From NCBI GenBank assembly GCA_002887195.1, contig PJAB01001567.1, positions 1 through 13,599 on the forward strand: DNA of 13,599 nucleotides, written 5' to 3'. The notes beneath the pieces are model-generated. The model saw only the letters and a list, made by a program, of their open reading frames with translations. It ran no database searches and was not told the DNA's origin. This document shows, piece by piece, positions 1 to 6,652 of this stretch (position 1 is its first letter; each line of letters begins with the position of its first letter). The translations under genes and the position numbers were made by a program. The DNA comes from Chrysochromulina parva. Lineage: Eukaryota > Haptophyta > Prymnesiales > Chrysochromulinaceae.

Positions 1-924
1 GGCTACGTCTCCATGTGGTCGCCCGCCTTTTTGATCGCCTCGATCTCGGGGGCTGTGGGCAACTTTATCGAGCTCCGACTCGACGCGATCAAGGTTCTCC
101 AATCGCGCCGGCGCAAGTACGAGGGTGCGGCGGACATCGGCACATGGCGGGATGTGATCGTCCTCATGTCGTGGATCGCGCTGCCCGTCAACGCCTTGCT
201 CCTCGTCTTCACCTCGTGGACCTTTCGCAAGTACGTGATCGCCCCCGGCATCGCCACAGGCCCCTGCAAGGAAGCCAAGCCCTTCGGGTTCTCTGTCGCC
301 GACAGCGCCTTCCTCCTGCAGCCCAGTGGCGGCGGCTCACTGCCTGCATATCAGGCGATGCTCTCGCCGCGCGCGCGCTTCTACGGCACGAACACGACCT
401 TCTATACCAAGTGCGAGCAGAATATCAACGACTGCTGGGCGCCTGTGGGCGGCGTCGAGTGGCTGCCCGCGATGACATACCTCGTCGGTCCACGCTGGGC
501 TGTCGGGCATTCACCTACCACGGTCAGGCTTTCTAAGGCGCTCTGTGACCCAGAGTCGCCGCTGCACCACCCGATGCATTGCCGCACGTGCCAAGGCTGG
601 GGCAACGAGGTGCTCTTCATCCAGCTGTGTGTGTTTGTCATCGTGGAGCATATCCTCCTCATCTTCAAGTTGATCCTTGCCTACGCCATCCCCGACTCGC
701 CGGAGTGGGTGCGCGATGCGATCGCGCGCAGAGATTTCGTTGAGGCTAGGCTGTCCAAACGTGCGGTGGCGAAAGAGCTCCTTGACCCGGGGATTATCGC
801 AATCCACCGTGAGGAGCTGAAGAAGGTGGAGATCGCCAAGATCAAGCTGCTCCTGAATGTACCCACCCCCATCGGTGGACCTGCAGGTGGACCGCAAGCA
901 GGTGCATCTGTGGACCTGATCTGA
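1..924 (+). CDS. Anoctamin/TMEM16 family protein, C-terminal part (5' truncated)
   Basis: Anoctamins are ten-helix membrane proteins acting as calcium-activated chloride channels or lipid scramblases. The frame is open from base 1, so only the last 307 residues are present. The first residues (GYVSMWSPAF, then NFIELRLDAIK) match the family's helix 8 region, usually written NNIIEIRLDAKKF. Glu24 and Asp28 of the fragment correspond to the two helix-8 calcium ligands (E734 and D738 in mouse TMEM16A). The partner ligands in helices 6 and 7 would lie upstream of the window. Then come DIGTW, a hydrophobic helix at about 54-75, an extracellular loop of about 125 residues with six or more cysteines, and the last helix at about 203-228 (VFVIVEHILLIFKLILAY) followed by IPDSPEWV, the usual IPD motif. 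A short charged tail ends at TGA 922-924. Whether it is a channel or a scramblase cannot be told. Family assignment is firm. Confidence 0.9.
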   Translation, partial: GYVSMWSPAFLIASISGAVGNFIELRLDAIKVLQSRRRKYEGAADIGTWRDVIVLMSWIALPVNALLLVFTSWTFRKYVIAPGIATGPCKEAKPFGFSVADSAFLLQPSGGGSLPAYQAMLSPRARFYGTNTTFYTKCEQNINDCWAPVGGVEWLPAMTYLVGPRWAVGHSPTTVRLSKALCDPESPLHHPMHCRTCQGWGNEVLFIQLCVFVIVEHILLIFKLILAYAIPDSPEWVRDAIARRDFVEARLSKRAVAKELLDPGIIAIHREELKKVEIAKIKLLLNVPTPIGGPAGGPQAGASVDLI

Positions 925-1476
925 AACCTCTCGGGCTTGTGCACGGCTGCCTGCATCAGACTGGATCTGAACAAGTCGACCGGAAGGTCGAGGATCGTCC
1001 GCCGCCTGACTCTCGTACACATCCGCAGCGCATGCGTAGGGGACGACCTGGTTACAGATCATACCATACCATGCTGCGCTCTCATGAATTGTGCGCGCTG
1101 ACACAGCCATGCGTCAAGACTGAAGATAGACGCAGAGAGCCCGAACTATGCCCCGGCTTGTGCGGGGGATGGGGCGGGGCAAATTCCGAGCGCTAACTGG
1201 GCCGAATCCGCGTGTATTAATGGCTGGAAATCGCCTCCGAAATTACATGGGCGAAGGTTGCGTCGAGTCCGCATCGTGATTAAAAGTGTGCATGCGAGAC
1301 ATCGCTCAAATGTATCGGGCGTCGGCCCCGAAACGAAACGAGCCAACGCAACCTGTGCAACCAATAGCTACCAAGAACCAAAGCACGCGAACCAAATACT
1401 ACCGTAGTAGCATCGGATGCCAATCAGCAATCATATCCCTTGGTCGTGAAACCGCGTCACTCTCACAGTCTGTTTT
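925..1476. other. Convergent intergenic spacer, no gene seen
   Basis: This 552-bp gap separates the stop codons of the anoctamin (+) and the oxygenase (-), so it should hold both 3' untranslated regions and polyadenylation signals. Frames crossing it are short and match no family I recognise. The only local structure noticed is a 13-bp near-perfect palindrome at 1397-1409, with TACTAC and GTAGTA arms around one base. I see no tRNA, rRNA or transposon sequence. Confidence 0.6.
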
Positions 1477-2967
1477 CTATGGTCCCTGATGTCCCGTACC
1501 TGCGGGCACGGCGCCGAGCAGGGTGTGCCACCTCGCCATGAACTGCCGAAAGTCGCCCACAGCCTCGGGGACGAGCAACGTGCGCCAGAGCTCGTCCGCA
1601 ACGGCCTGATCATCGACAGGCGGCGTGCCCGCCAGATTAGGATCAACGGGGCACGTGGTGAAAAAGGAGGGAATCGCAAAACGCGTGCCAGAGGCGAGTG
1701 GCTCGACCTCGTGCATGTTCTCCCATCCGGCGGAGAAGATGATGGCGGCACCGCGGCTGGGCGAGAGTGGCGTGATCACGCGCTCGCTACCCTGGCCGGG
1801 CGCGGGCGGATCGTTCCATGAGAACGTGCCCCCCTCAAAGTCTTGACCCTGCGTGCTCAGATAGAGCACAGCAGAATAGTGGAACTCGGGGTGTGTCGAC
1901 TCATCGGAGTGGAGGCCGCCCTGCCTGTCTTGGGCGCCAATGAAGCACGAGACGAATGTTTGCATGGGTAAGACCGATGAGAGTGGCAGCCCATACTCGT
2001 GCGCGATCGCGCGGCGCATGCGCTCGACGAAGCGCACGAAGAGGAGCGTCGTGCGCATGTCGCGAAATGCGCACTTTTGGAGCGAGAACTGATGCAGCGG
2101 AGGCACGATCGCATGCTGGAGCTCCTGCAGGAAGGCCTCCGTCTCAGTGGCGGTCGCAAAAAGTGGGAACGCGACGCGCGAGCATGCCGCACAGCACTCG
2201 CCCCCCTCACAGACGCGCCCCTCGCGAAGGGTGAGCTGCACCAGCTCCTCGTCGATCAGGTTCGTGCCTGTGCCCTCCATCGCAGGCTGCATGCACGTCA
2301 CATTGCTGATGAGCTTCTCGCGATTGATGAGCTGCTGCAAATCGGCCTCAAATACAAGACGCAGTAGCTGCGGCACTGCGGCCGGCAGATGCGACGCCTG
2401 CGTCCCCGCGGCGGCTTCGCACATCTGCACCGCCGCCCAGAAGGCGTCATGAGATAAGGCGTCATCCATCTCCACGCCGGCCTCGACCATGGCGCTCAGG
2501 AGGGCGGCATCGCCCTTCTGCGCCGCCCTTGAGAAAGGACGCATGCCCGCGTTAGAAACAGCATCTGCACGTGCGCCGCCCGAGAGGAGTCGCTGCACGC
2601 ATTGAAGATGCCCGCGGCCGACCGCGGCGTGCAACGGAGTGTTTCCATCTTCGTTCGCTGCATTTGGCTCTGCACCATGCTCGAGCAAAAGTGACACGAC
2701 GTCGCCATGTCCATTGACCGCAGCAAGATGAAGCGGCGTGCTCTTCCATTCGTTGCGAGCATTGACTTCGACCCCGGCTGCAAGGAGCAGCTCGACGGCG
2801 ATTGCGTTGCCAGCCGCTGCCTCATCATGCAACACCGTATCGGTAGCCACGGCGGCATTGGCTACGGCACTGCTCCGCAGAAGTATTCGTTGTCGCGGAC
2901 GTGTTCGTTGAGTCAACGATACCGACGAGCTGGTGCTCGAGACGAGCAGCAACAGCAGCACGCGCAT
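1477..2967 (-). CDS. Secreted ankyrin-repeat 2-oxoglutarate/Fe(II) oxygenase, prolyl-hydroxylase (leprecan/P3H)-like
   Basis: The product (496 residues) is probably an ER-lumen or secreted non-heme iron oxygenase that hydroxylates protein side chains using 2-oxoglutarate and O2. The start is ATG at 2965-2967; the frame extends to a GTG at 2982, but no upstream in-frame ATG precedes the stop at 3043-3045. The N-terminus MRVLLLLLVSSTSSSVSLTQ is a good signal peptide. About four ankyrin repeats cover residues 44-165, with canonical STPLHLAAVNGHGDVVSLLL and TPLHAAVGRGH. A Cys-rich patch (VCEGGECCAAC) lies near 252-262. The catalytic domain follows: His353 and Asp355 (LHSDES), SAVLYL, FEGGTFSW, distal His419 in ENMHEVEP, and Arg429 ten residues later to bind 2-oxoglutarate. 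The pattern FEGG...F...SAGWEN.H.V...GTR.AI resembles prolyl 3-hydroxylases and OGFOD3 more than classical P4H. The substrate is unknown. It lies 169 bp downstream of a co-oriented Pro-rich surface protein gene. Confidence 0.82.
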   Translation of the reverse strand: MRVLLLLLVSSTSSSVSLTQRTRPRQRILLRSSAVANAAVATDTVLHDEAAAGNAIAVELLLAAGVEVNARNEWKSTPLHLAAVNGHGDVVSLLLEHGAEPNAANEDGNTPLHAAVGRGHLQCVQRLLSGGARADAVSNAGMRPFSRAAQKGDAALLSAMVEAGVEMDDALSHDAFWAAVQMCEAAAGTQASHLPAAVPQLLRLVFEADLQQLINREKLISNVTCMQPAMEGTGTNLIDEELVQLTLREGRVCEGGECCAACSRVAFPLFATATETEAFLQELQHAIVPPLHQFSLQKCAFRDMRTTLLFVRFVERMRRAIAHEYGLPLSSVLPMQTFVSCFIGAQDRQGGLHSDESTHPEFHYSAVLYLSTQGQDFEGGTFSWNDPPAPGQGSERVITPLSPSRGAAIIFSAGWENMHEVEPLASGTRFAIPSFFTTCPVDPNLAGTPPVDDQAVADELWRTLLVPEAVGDFRQFMARWHTLLGAVPAGTGHQGP

Positions 2968-3136
2968 GGAGGGAGAACACACTCGCGAGGTGGCGCGAGG
3001 TCGAGGTCGCGAATAAGAAACCCAGTCTGTGAACAGTTTCGTTCATGACATACGATTGATTAACTACTAGTTCAAAAACACCGTAACTACCGGTCCGGAA
3101 GAAAAAGGGCAGGCATACCAAAAAGGGATGGGGTTG

Positions 3137-5185
3137 TCAATCGTCGAGATTCCAATCGCGGGTCTGCTTCCCTTCTTGCTTCGACCCTTGATGGATTCGA
3201 GGCCATGTGGGCTCCATGGTGGACGTGCTGGTGGGCTCTTTAGGTGCATCGCCAAGGAAGTCGTCGTCGCCCATCGCGGCTGCCTGCATTAGAGCCGCCT
3301 TCCCAATGAGGCGAGGCACCTTGCTCAGCCGAGTGCGCATGGCTTCCATCTCGTGGGCCTGTCTCTCTTCCCGCTGCCCGGCGGCCCAGGGCTCCTCCTC
3401 ATTTAAACCAGCTTGGATCATCTTCACATTCGGCAGTGAAGTGAGTGAAGAGGGAGCGACGTGGTAAGGTGCCACGTGGGGGGCGCTAGAAGAGCCAGTT
3501 GGCAGCACCGTGGGGATAGCGGATGACGGGAGCATCGAGCATGGCGCGCACCAGGGCGTGCACACGGGTGCGCACAATGGTCGAACAAGTGACTGATGTG
3601 AGAGAGCTGGGGTCCATGGTAGAACCTCGATTGGCTTCATTTGTACCACCTCAGCTGGCCCAGGTGGTGCCACCATTGGCCCAACCGTTGGGCAGGGTAC
3701 CCGGCAAGGCGTTCTACCGGCGGTGTGTCGCATGCTCTGCAGTACACTTTCCATCTCCTCGGCGAGGATGACCTTGAGGCGCGCACTGCTCTCTTTGATG
3801 CTCTCCGCGGCCGTCGACTCGGCCGCGGGGCGTCCGACGTGACGCCCGACGGAATGTTCGGCAGAGAGCTCGAGCGTCCACGTAGCAGCAAAAGGGGGTC
3901 GACCGAGGTCAGGTCCGCCAGGTCGACCGTACTCGAGGCGCTGCGTCTCAGGGGGGTCGTGCTCGGAGGGGTCGTGCTCGGAGGGGTCGTCGTTCTCGTC
4001 GAGGATACTCCGGCGCTCGTCACGACGTTCGTCATGGCTGCTGCTTCTGCTGCTACTGCTTCGAGCTGCACCGCCGACTGCTCGGAGGCGGGCATGCAGA
4101 GCGCTGCATTGCGCGCCGCATGCTTCTCGACATCCTTCGCTCAGGCTTGTACCCTCTTTAGGCCACACGACGACCGCAAATAAGACCGTCGCTGCGAGAC
4201 AGACGGCGAGGGCGGCATGGAGCATCATGCTGTGAGTCATGCTGCTGTCGGCTCGCGATACTGGCGCCGCGGGTGGGTGTGGCGGCGAGGGCGGCAAAGG
4301 TGGCGAGGGCGGTGGAGGCGCGTGCGGTGGTGGCGAGGGGCTCAGCGAGGGAGGTGGGTGTGCGGGAGATGGTGAGGGCGCGGACGGTGGCGGCCGTGGA
4401 GGCGGTGGCGACGGATCTGGTGGCGCGGGAGGTGGCGGGGAGGGTGAGGGAGGCATCGGTGATGGTGGAGGCGACGGCAAAGGCGGTGACGGCGGCAGCA
4501 GCGGCGGTGGAACGGGTGGTGGTGGTGATGGCGGCGGCGGAAGCGGAGGCGGCGGTGGCAGCGGAGGAGGCGGATGTATTGGAGGAGACAATGGCGGCGA
4601 TGGTGAAGGTGGAGGTAATCTAGGCGGTGGCGTCGGAGGCGGCGGATGTGGAGGCGGCGGATGTGGAGGCGGCGGATGTGGCGGAGGAGGAAGCCGCGGC
4701 GGAGGTAAAGACGGAGGCGGCGGTGTTGGAGGCGGCGGAATTGGAGGCGGCGGAGATGGTGGAGGAGGAGGCTGCGGTGGAGGTGAAGATGGTGGAGATG
4801 GTGGAGGTGGGGATGGTGGTGGTCCAAAGAAGGTGGCGAAGCCGACGGCGCCGACGCGATGCTGCGAAGGTCGAGTGCCAGTTGGGCACTCCCGAAATGA
4901 GCAAGAGCGCCGGCTGAAGTCGTACACAAAGGCAGAACAAGTCGACAGCATTAAGCATGTCCGCGCACAGTCAGGCGGTGCGGCATCCTCCTGCTGACCA
5001 ACAGCCGCGCACTGATCGTCACTCCAAACTTTTGCGTACGCTGCAAAGCCTGGCGGAGGGGTGAGGAATATGAGGGATGCCATTTTGCGTTGCCCTGTTG
5101 TGCGGCGTAAGAGTTCAGCTTCGTTCTGTTTTGCATGCAAACCCCCCACCCAAGCGCATGCCAGCCTGACAGCCGTCAGGAACAT
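3137..5185 (-). CDS. PAN/apple-like, Pro-rich stalk, single-pass membrane protein (hydroxyproline-rich glycoprotein type)
   Basis: I do not recognise a named orthologue for this 682-residue protein, but its architecture is clear. Residues 1-18 (MFLTAVRLACAWVGGLHA) form a plausible though short signal peptide. Residues 53-120 hold six cysteines (59, 73, 77, 83, 95, 100) around SAFVYDF and SCSFREC, which fits a PAN/apple-type ligand-binding module. Residues 121-308 are almost entirely Pro with Ser, His, Leu and Thr spacers, as in pherophorin and extensin stalks that are hydroxylated and glycosylated. A membrane helix spans about 321-341 (ALAVCLAATVLFAVVVW). A tail of about 340 residues follows, with a Ser/Arg/Asp/Glu-rich stretch, a possible amphipathic helix at 464-485, Cys/Pro-rich segments and an acidic end. 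The likely topology is receptor-like: adhesive head, wall-spanning stalk, cytoplasmic tail. The start at 5185 is uncertain, since Met35 (5083) is the alternative; 5185 gives the better secretion signal. Confidence 0.72.
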   Translation of the reverse strand: MFLTAVRLACAWVGGLHAKQNEAELLRRTTGQRKMASLIFLTPPPGFAAYAKVWSDDQCAAVGQQEDAAPPDCARTCLMLSTCSAFVYDFSRRSCSFRECPTGTRPSQHRVGAVGFATFFGPPPSPPPPSPPSSPPPQPPPPPSPPPPIPPPPTPPPPSLPPPRLPPPPHPPPPHPPPPHPPPPTPPPRLPPPSPSPPLSPPIHPPPPLPPPPPLPPPPSPPPPVPPPLLPPSPPLPSPPPSPMPPSPSPPPPAPPDPSPPPPRPPPSAPSPSPAHPPPSLSPSPPPHAPPPPSPPLPPSPPHPPAAPVSRADSSMTHSMMLHAALAVCLAATVLFAVVVWPKEGTSLSEGCREACGAQCSALHARLRAVGGAARSSSSRSSSHDERRDERRSILDENDDPSEHDPSEHDPPETQRLEYGRPGGPDLGRPPFAATWTLELSAEHSVGRHVGRPAAESTAAESIKESSARLKVILAEEMESVLQSMRHTAGRTPCRVPCPTVGPMVAPPGPAEVVQMKPIEVLPWTPALSHQSLVRPLCAPVCTPWCAPCSMLPSSAIPTVLPTGSSSAPHVAPYHVAPSSLTSLPNVKMIQAGLNEEEPWAAGQREERQAHEMEAMRTRLSKVPRLIGKAALMQAAAMGDDDFLGDAPKEPTSTSTMEPTWPRIHQGSKQEGKQTRDWNLDD
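3953..3982 (-). repeat. 15-bp tandem duplication in the cytoplasmic tail (PSEHD twice)
   Basis: On the plus strand GGGGTCGTGCTCGGA occurs at 3953-3967 and 3968-3982, followed by the first eight bases of a third copy. In the minus-strand gene this encodes two copies of a Pro-Ser-Glu-His-Asp motif. The copies are identical, which suggests a recent in-frame slippage event. Confidence 0.9.
4262..4825 (-). repeat. Proline-stalk low-complexity tract (G-rich on plus strand)
   Basis: This stretch of about 560 bp encodes residues 121-308 of the Pro-rich membrane protein. The plus strand is built almost entirely of GGN triplets and reads as a Gly-rich frame. The minus strand reads as CCN proline codons with Ser, His, Thr, Leu, Ile and Ala spacers. 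The many closely spaced GG and GGG runs could form G-quadruplexes or R-loops. Copy number may be miscounted in short-read assemblies. Confidence 0.9.
4635..4679 (-). repeat. Perfect 15-bp tandem repeat, three copies (HPPPP units)
   Basis: GGAGGCGGCGGATGT is repeated without a mismatch at 4635-4649, 4650-4664 and 4665-4679 on the plus strand. It encodes three His-Pro-Pro-Pro-Pro pentads in the stalk. Most other stalk units have drifted in sequence, so these copies are probably the most recent expansion. Confidence 0.93.
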
Positions 5186-5248
5186 GTAGCCGTAGAAGTT
5201 AAGGGCACGGTACGCCCGGCATGGCGCCTTTCACACGTGAGCCAGATA
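5186..5248. promoter_or_regulatory. Very short divergent promoter region (Pro-rich gene / aldo-keto reductase)
   Basis: Only 63 bp separate the chosen starts of the Pro-rich gene (-) and the reductase (+). The gap holds an E-box/G-box core CACGTG at 5234-5239. An out-of-frame ATG at 5221 opens an 80-codon frame overlapping the reductase start. No TATA box is evident. At least one transcription start must lie inside the neighbouring gene or one of the chosen starts is too long. If the Pro-rich gene begins at 5083, the gap becomes 165 bp. Confidence 0.45.
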
Positions 5249-6229
5249 ATGCGGTGGTGCCTCGTGCTGGTGCTCTTCCTCACTCTATCCAGCGTCGCGG
5301 TCGCAGCAAAAGCGGCGAAAATCATCGCCAAGAAGGGTCCAGGAGGCTTCAGTGCCAATGGTTTTGGAAAGAAGACGGCGACTCTCTCGCCGACCGTAAA
5401 GCTGAATACCGGAGCAGATATTCCCATGCTAGGATTCGGAACGTATCGCACCGGCGGGCCTGAGCTCCAGGTTGCTTTGCGACACGCAATTGCAGCCGGC
5501 TACCGGCACCTTGACACGGCCAGCTGTTACAATAACGAGGCAATCGTGGGCGCAGCGCTGAAAGAGTCGGGTCTCCCGCGCGAAAGCTTCTTCATCACCA
5601 CGAAGCTTTGGTGCACAGATCACGGCACTGAACGGACGCGAAAGGCCATCAAAGCATCACTTGAGAATCTGGGCACGGGCTACATCGACCTCTATCTCAT
5701 CCATGCTCCGTGGCAGCTCGACATCGCCAAATCGCCCGAGGAGGTCAGCATGCTACGCAGGGAGAGCTGGAGAGTCATGGAGGAGTTTCATCGGGATGGC
5801 GTGTTGCGAGCCCTCGGCGTCTCTAATTTCGAGCCGCGGCACATCGACGACATTCTGGCGTGCGCGGGCGTCAAGCCGGCCGTCAACCAGGTGGAGCGCC
5901 ACGCGTACCTGGCGCAGACAGAGCTGCGAGAGTACTGCGCCCGCCATGAGATCCTTCTCGAAGCCTATGGCTCGGCTGGCGCCAAGGGGTTGCTTGAGGA
6001 CCCCGTCGTACGTGCGATCGCGGCCGCGCACGGCCGCACGGCGGCGCAGGTCTCACTCAAGTACTCCGTCCAACGCGGCATCGTCGTGCTGGCGAAATCG
6101 GTCACCGAGAAGCGCATCGCTCAGAATGCCAAGCTGTTCGACTTCGAGCTCTCCGAAGAGGATCTCGCGAAGCTCGAAGCGCTGGACTGTGGGCAGCGCA
6201 GCTACTGGGATAACAGCAACGCGCCGTGA
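5249..6229 (+). CDS. Aldo-keto reductase with signal peptide
   Basis: This NADPH-dependent reductase of 326 residues should reduce aldehydes or ketones to alcohols on a TIM-barrel fold. Family markers are LNTGADIPMLGFGTYR (52-67), LDTASCYNNEAIVGAAL (88-104), YIDLYLIHAPW (145-155), GVSNFEPRHI (190-199) and LAKSVTEKRI (281-290), the last being the NADP 2'-phosphate site. The full catalytic tetrad is visible as Asp89, Tyr94, Lys119 and His152. I chose ATG 5249 because it begins MRWCLVLVLFLTLSSVAVA, a strong signal peptide, followed by a basic, Gly-rich spacer of about 30 residues before the barrel. An in-frame ATG at 5135 would add 38 residues and bury the signal. The leader suggests the ER, secretion or, in an alga with complex plastids, a bipartite plastid route. 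No phenylalanine is seen just after the predicted cleavage site, so plastid targeting is not supported directly. The natural substrate is unknown. Confidence 0.92.
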   Translation: MRWCLVLVLFLTLSSVAVAAKAAKIIAKKGPGGFSANGFGKKTATLSPTVKLNTGADIPMLGFGTYRTGGPELQVALRHAIAAGYRHLDTASCYNNEAIVGAALKESGLPRESFFITTKLWCTDHGTERTRKAIKASLENLGTGYIDLYLIHAPWQLDIAKSPEEVSMLRRESWRVMEEFHRDGVLRALGVSNFEPRHIDDILACAGVKPAVNQVERHAYLAQTELREYCARHEILLEAYGSAGAKGLLEDPVVRAIAAAHGRTAAQVSLKYSVQRGIVVLAKSVTEKRIAQNAKLFDFELSEEDLAKLEALDCGQRSYWDNSNAP

Positions 6230-6652
6230 GTGCCGTGACACGTGCCGACGAGCGACGTACTTTGTATCGAATCGAATGTGTGCTCCGCCACGTATAATAC
6301 GATTCGTATAGTCGATAGCGATTAGCGAAAAGGCGACATAGTACGCACTTCAGACGGTCCGAAGACGGGCGACAAGAAACGGCGCGGCAAAGCTTGTTTG
6401 ATGACGTGAATCTCAAAAGAAAATTCGCTTTCCTTGCATTGAATATTACCCCAATACCCGTGGTGGTACAGTACCCGGTTTCAAAGACACCGCGGGGAGC
6501 CGGGACACAGTCACACGGGACACACACGGGACAGAAGGGCGCACAGAGGACTGTACGACATCCCCCCGGTGTCTTTTTAGTGTCATGAACACTTGTTTCG
6601 TTGGGTGTATTGAACTTTTTGAACTTGCGCGCGCGGTGTGTGCGGGCTTATC
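6230..6652. other. Intergenic spacer with presumed NEK promoter
   Basis: This 423-bp gap lies between two same-strand genes and should carry the reductase 3' end and the kinase promoter. I see no protein-coding or RNA gene. Small structures include the palindrome CGTATAATACG at 6291-6301 and three spaced CGGGACA copies beginning at 6501, 6516 and 6527 within an ACAC-rich run. There is also a TTGAACTTTTTGAACTT doublet at about 6609-6625, shortly before the kinase ATG at 6653. None can be assigned a function from sequence. Confidence 0.5.

Noticed and set aside
511..1110. 199-codon minus-strand frame across the anoctamin end
   Set aside because: Antisense to a gene with clear family motifs; its translation has no recognisable domain.
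1999..2367. 122-codon plus-strand frame inside the oxygenase gene
   Set aside because: Helix-like composition comes from GC-rich antisense codons; it overlaps the catalytic domain of the true gene.
2968..2982. N-terminal extension of the oxygenase by five codons
   Set aside because: It begins at GTG. The ATG at 2967 directly opens the signal peptide and is the better start.
4239..4997. Gly-rich 252-codon plus-strand frame
   Set aside because: It is the exact antisense of the proline stalk: GGN codons arise because the other strand is CCN. The minus frame has a signal peptide, PAN-like cysteines and a membrane helix, so it is the real gene.
6638..6652. N-terminal extension of the NEK kinase by five codons
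   Set aside because: The extension begins at GTG, not ATG. A eukaryotic nuclear gene should start at the ATG at 6653.
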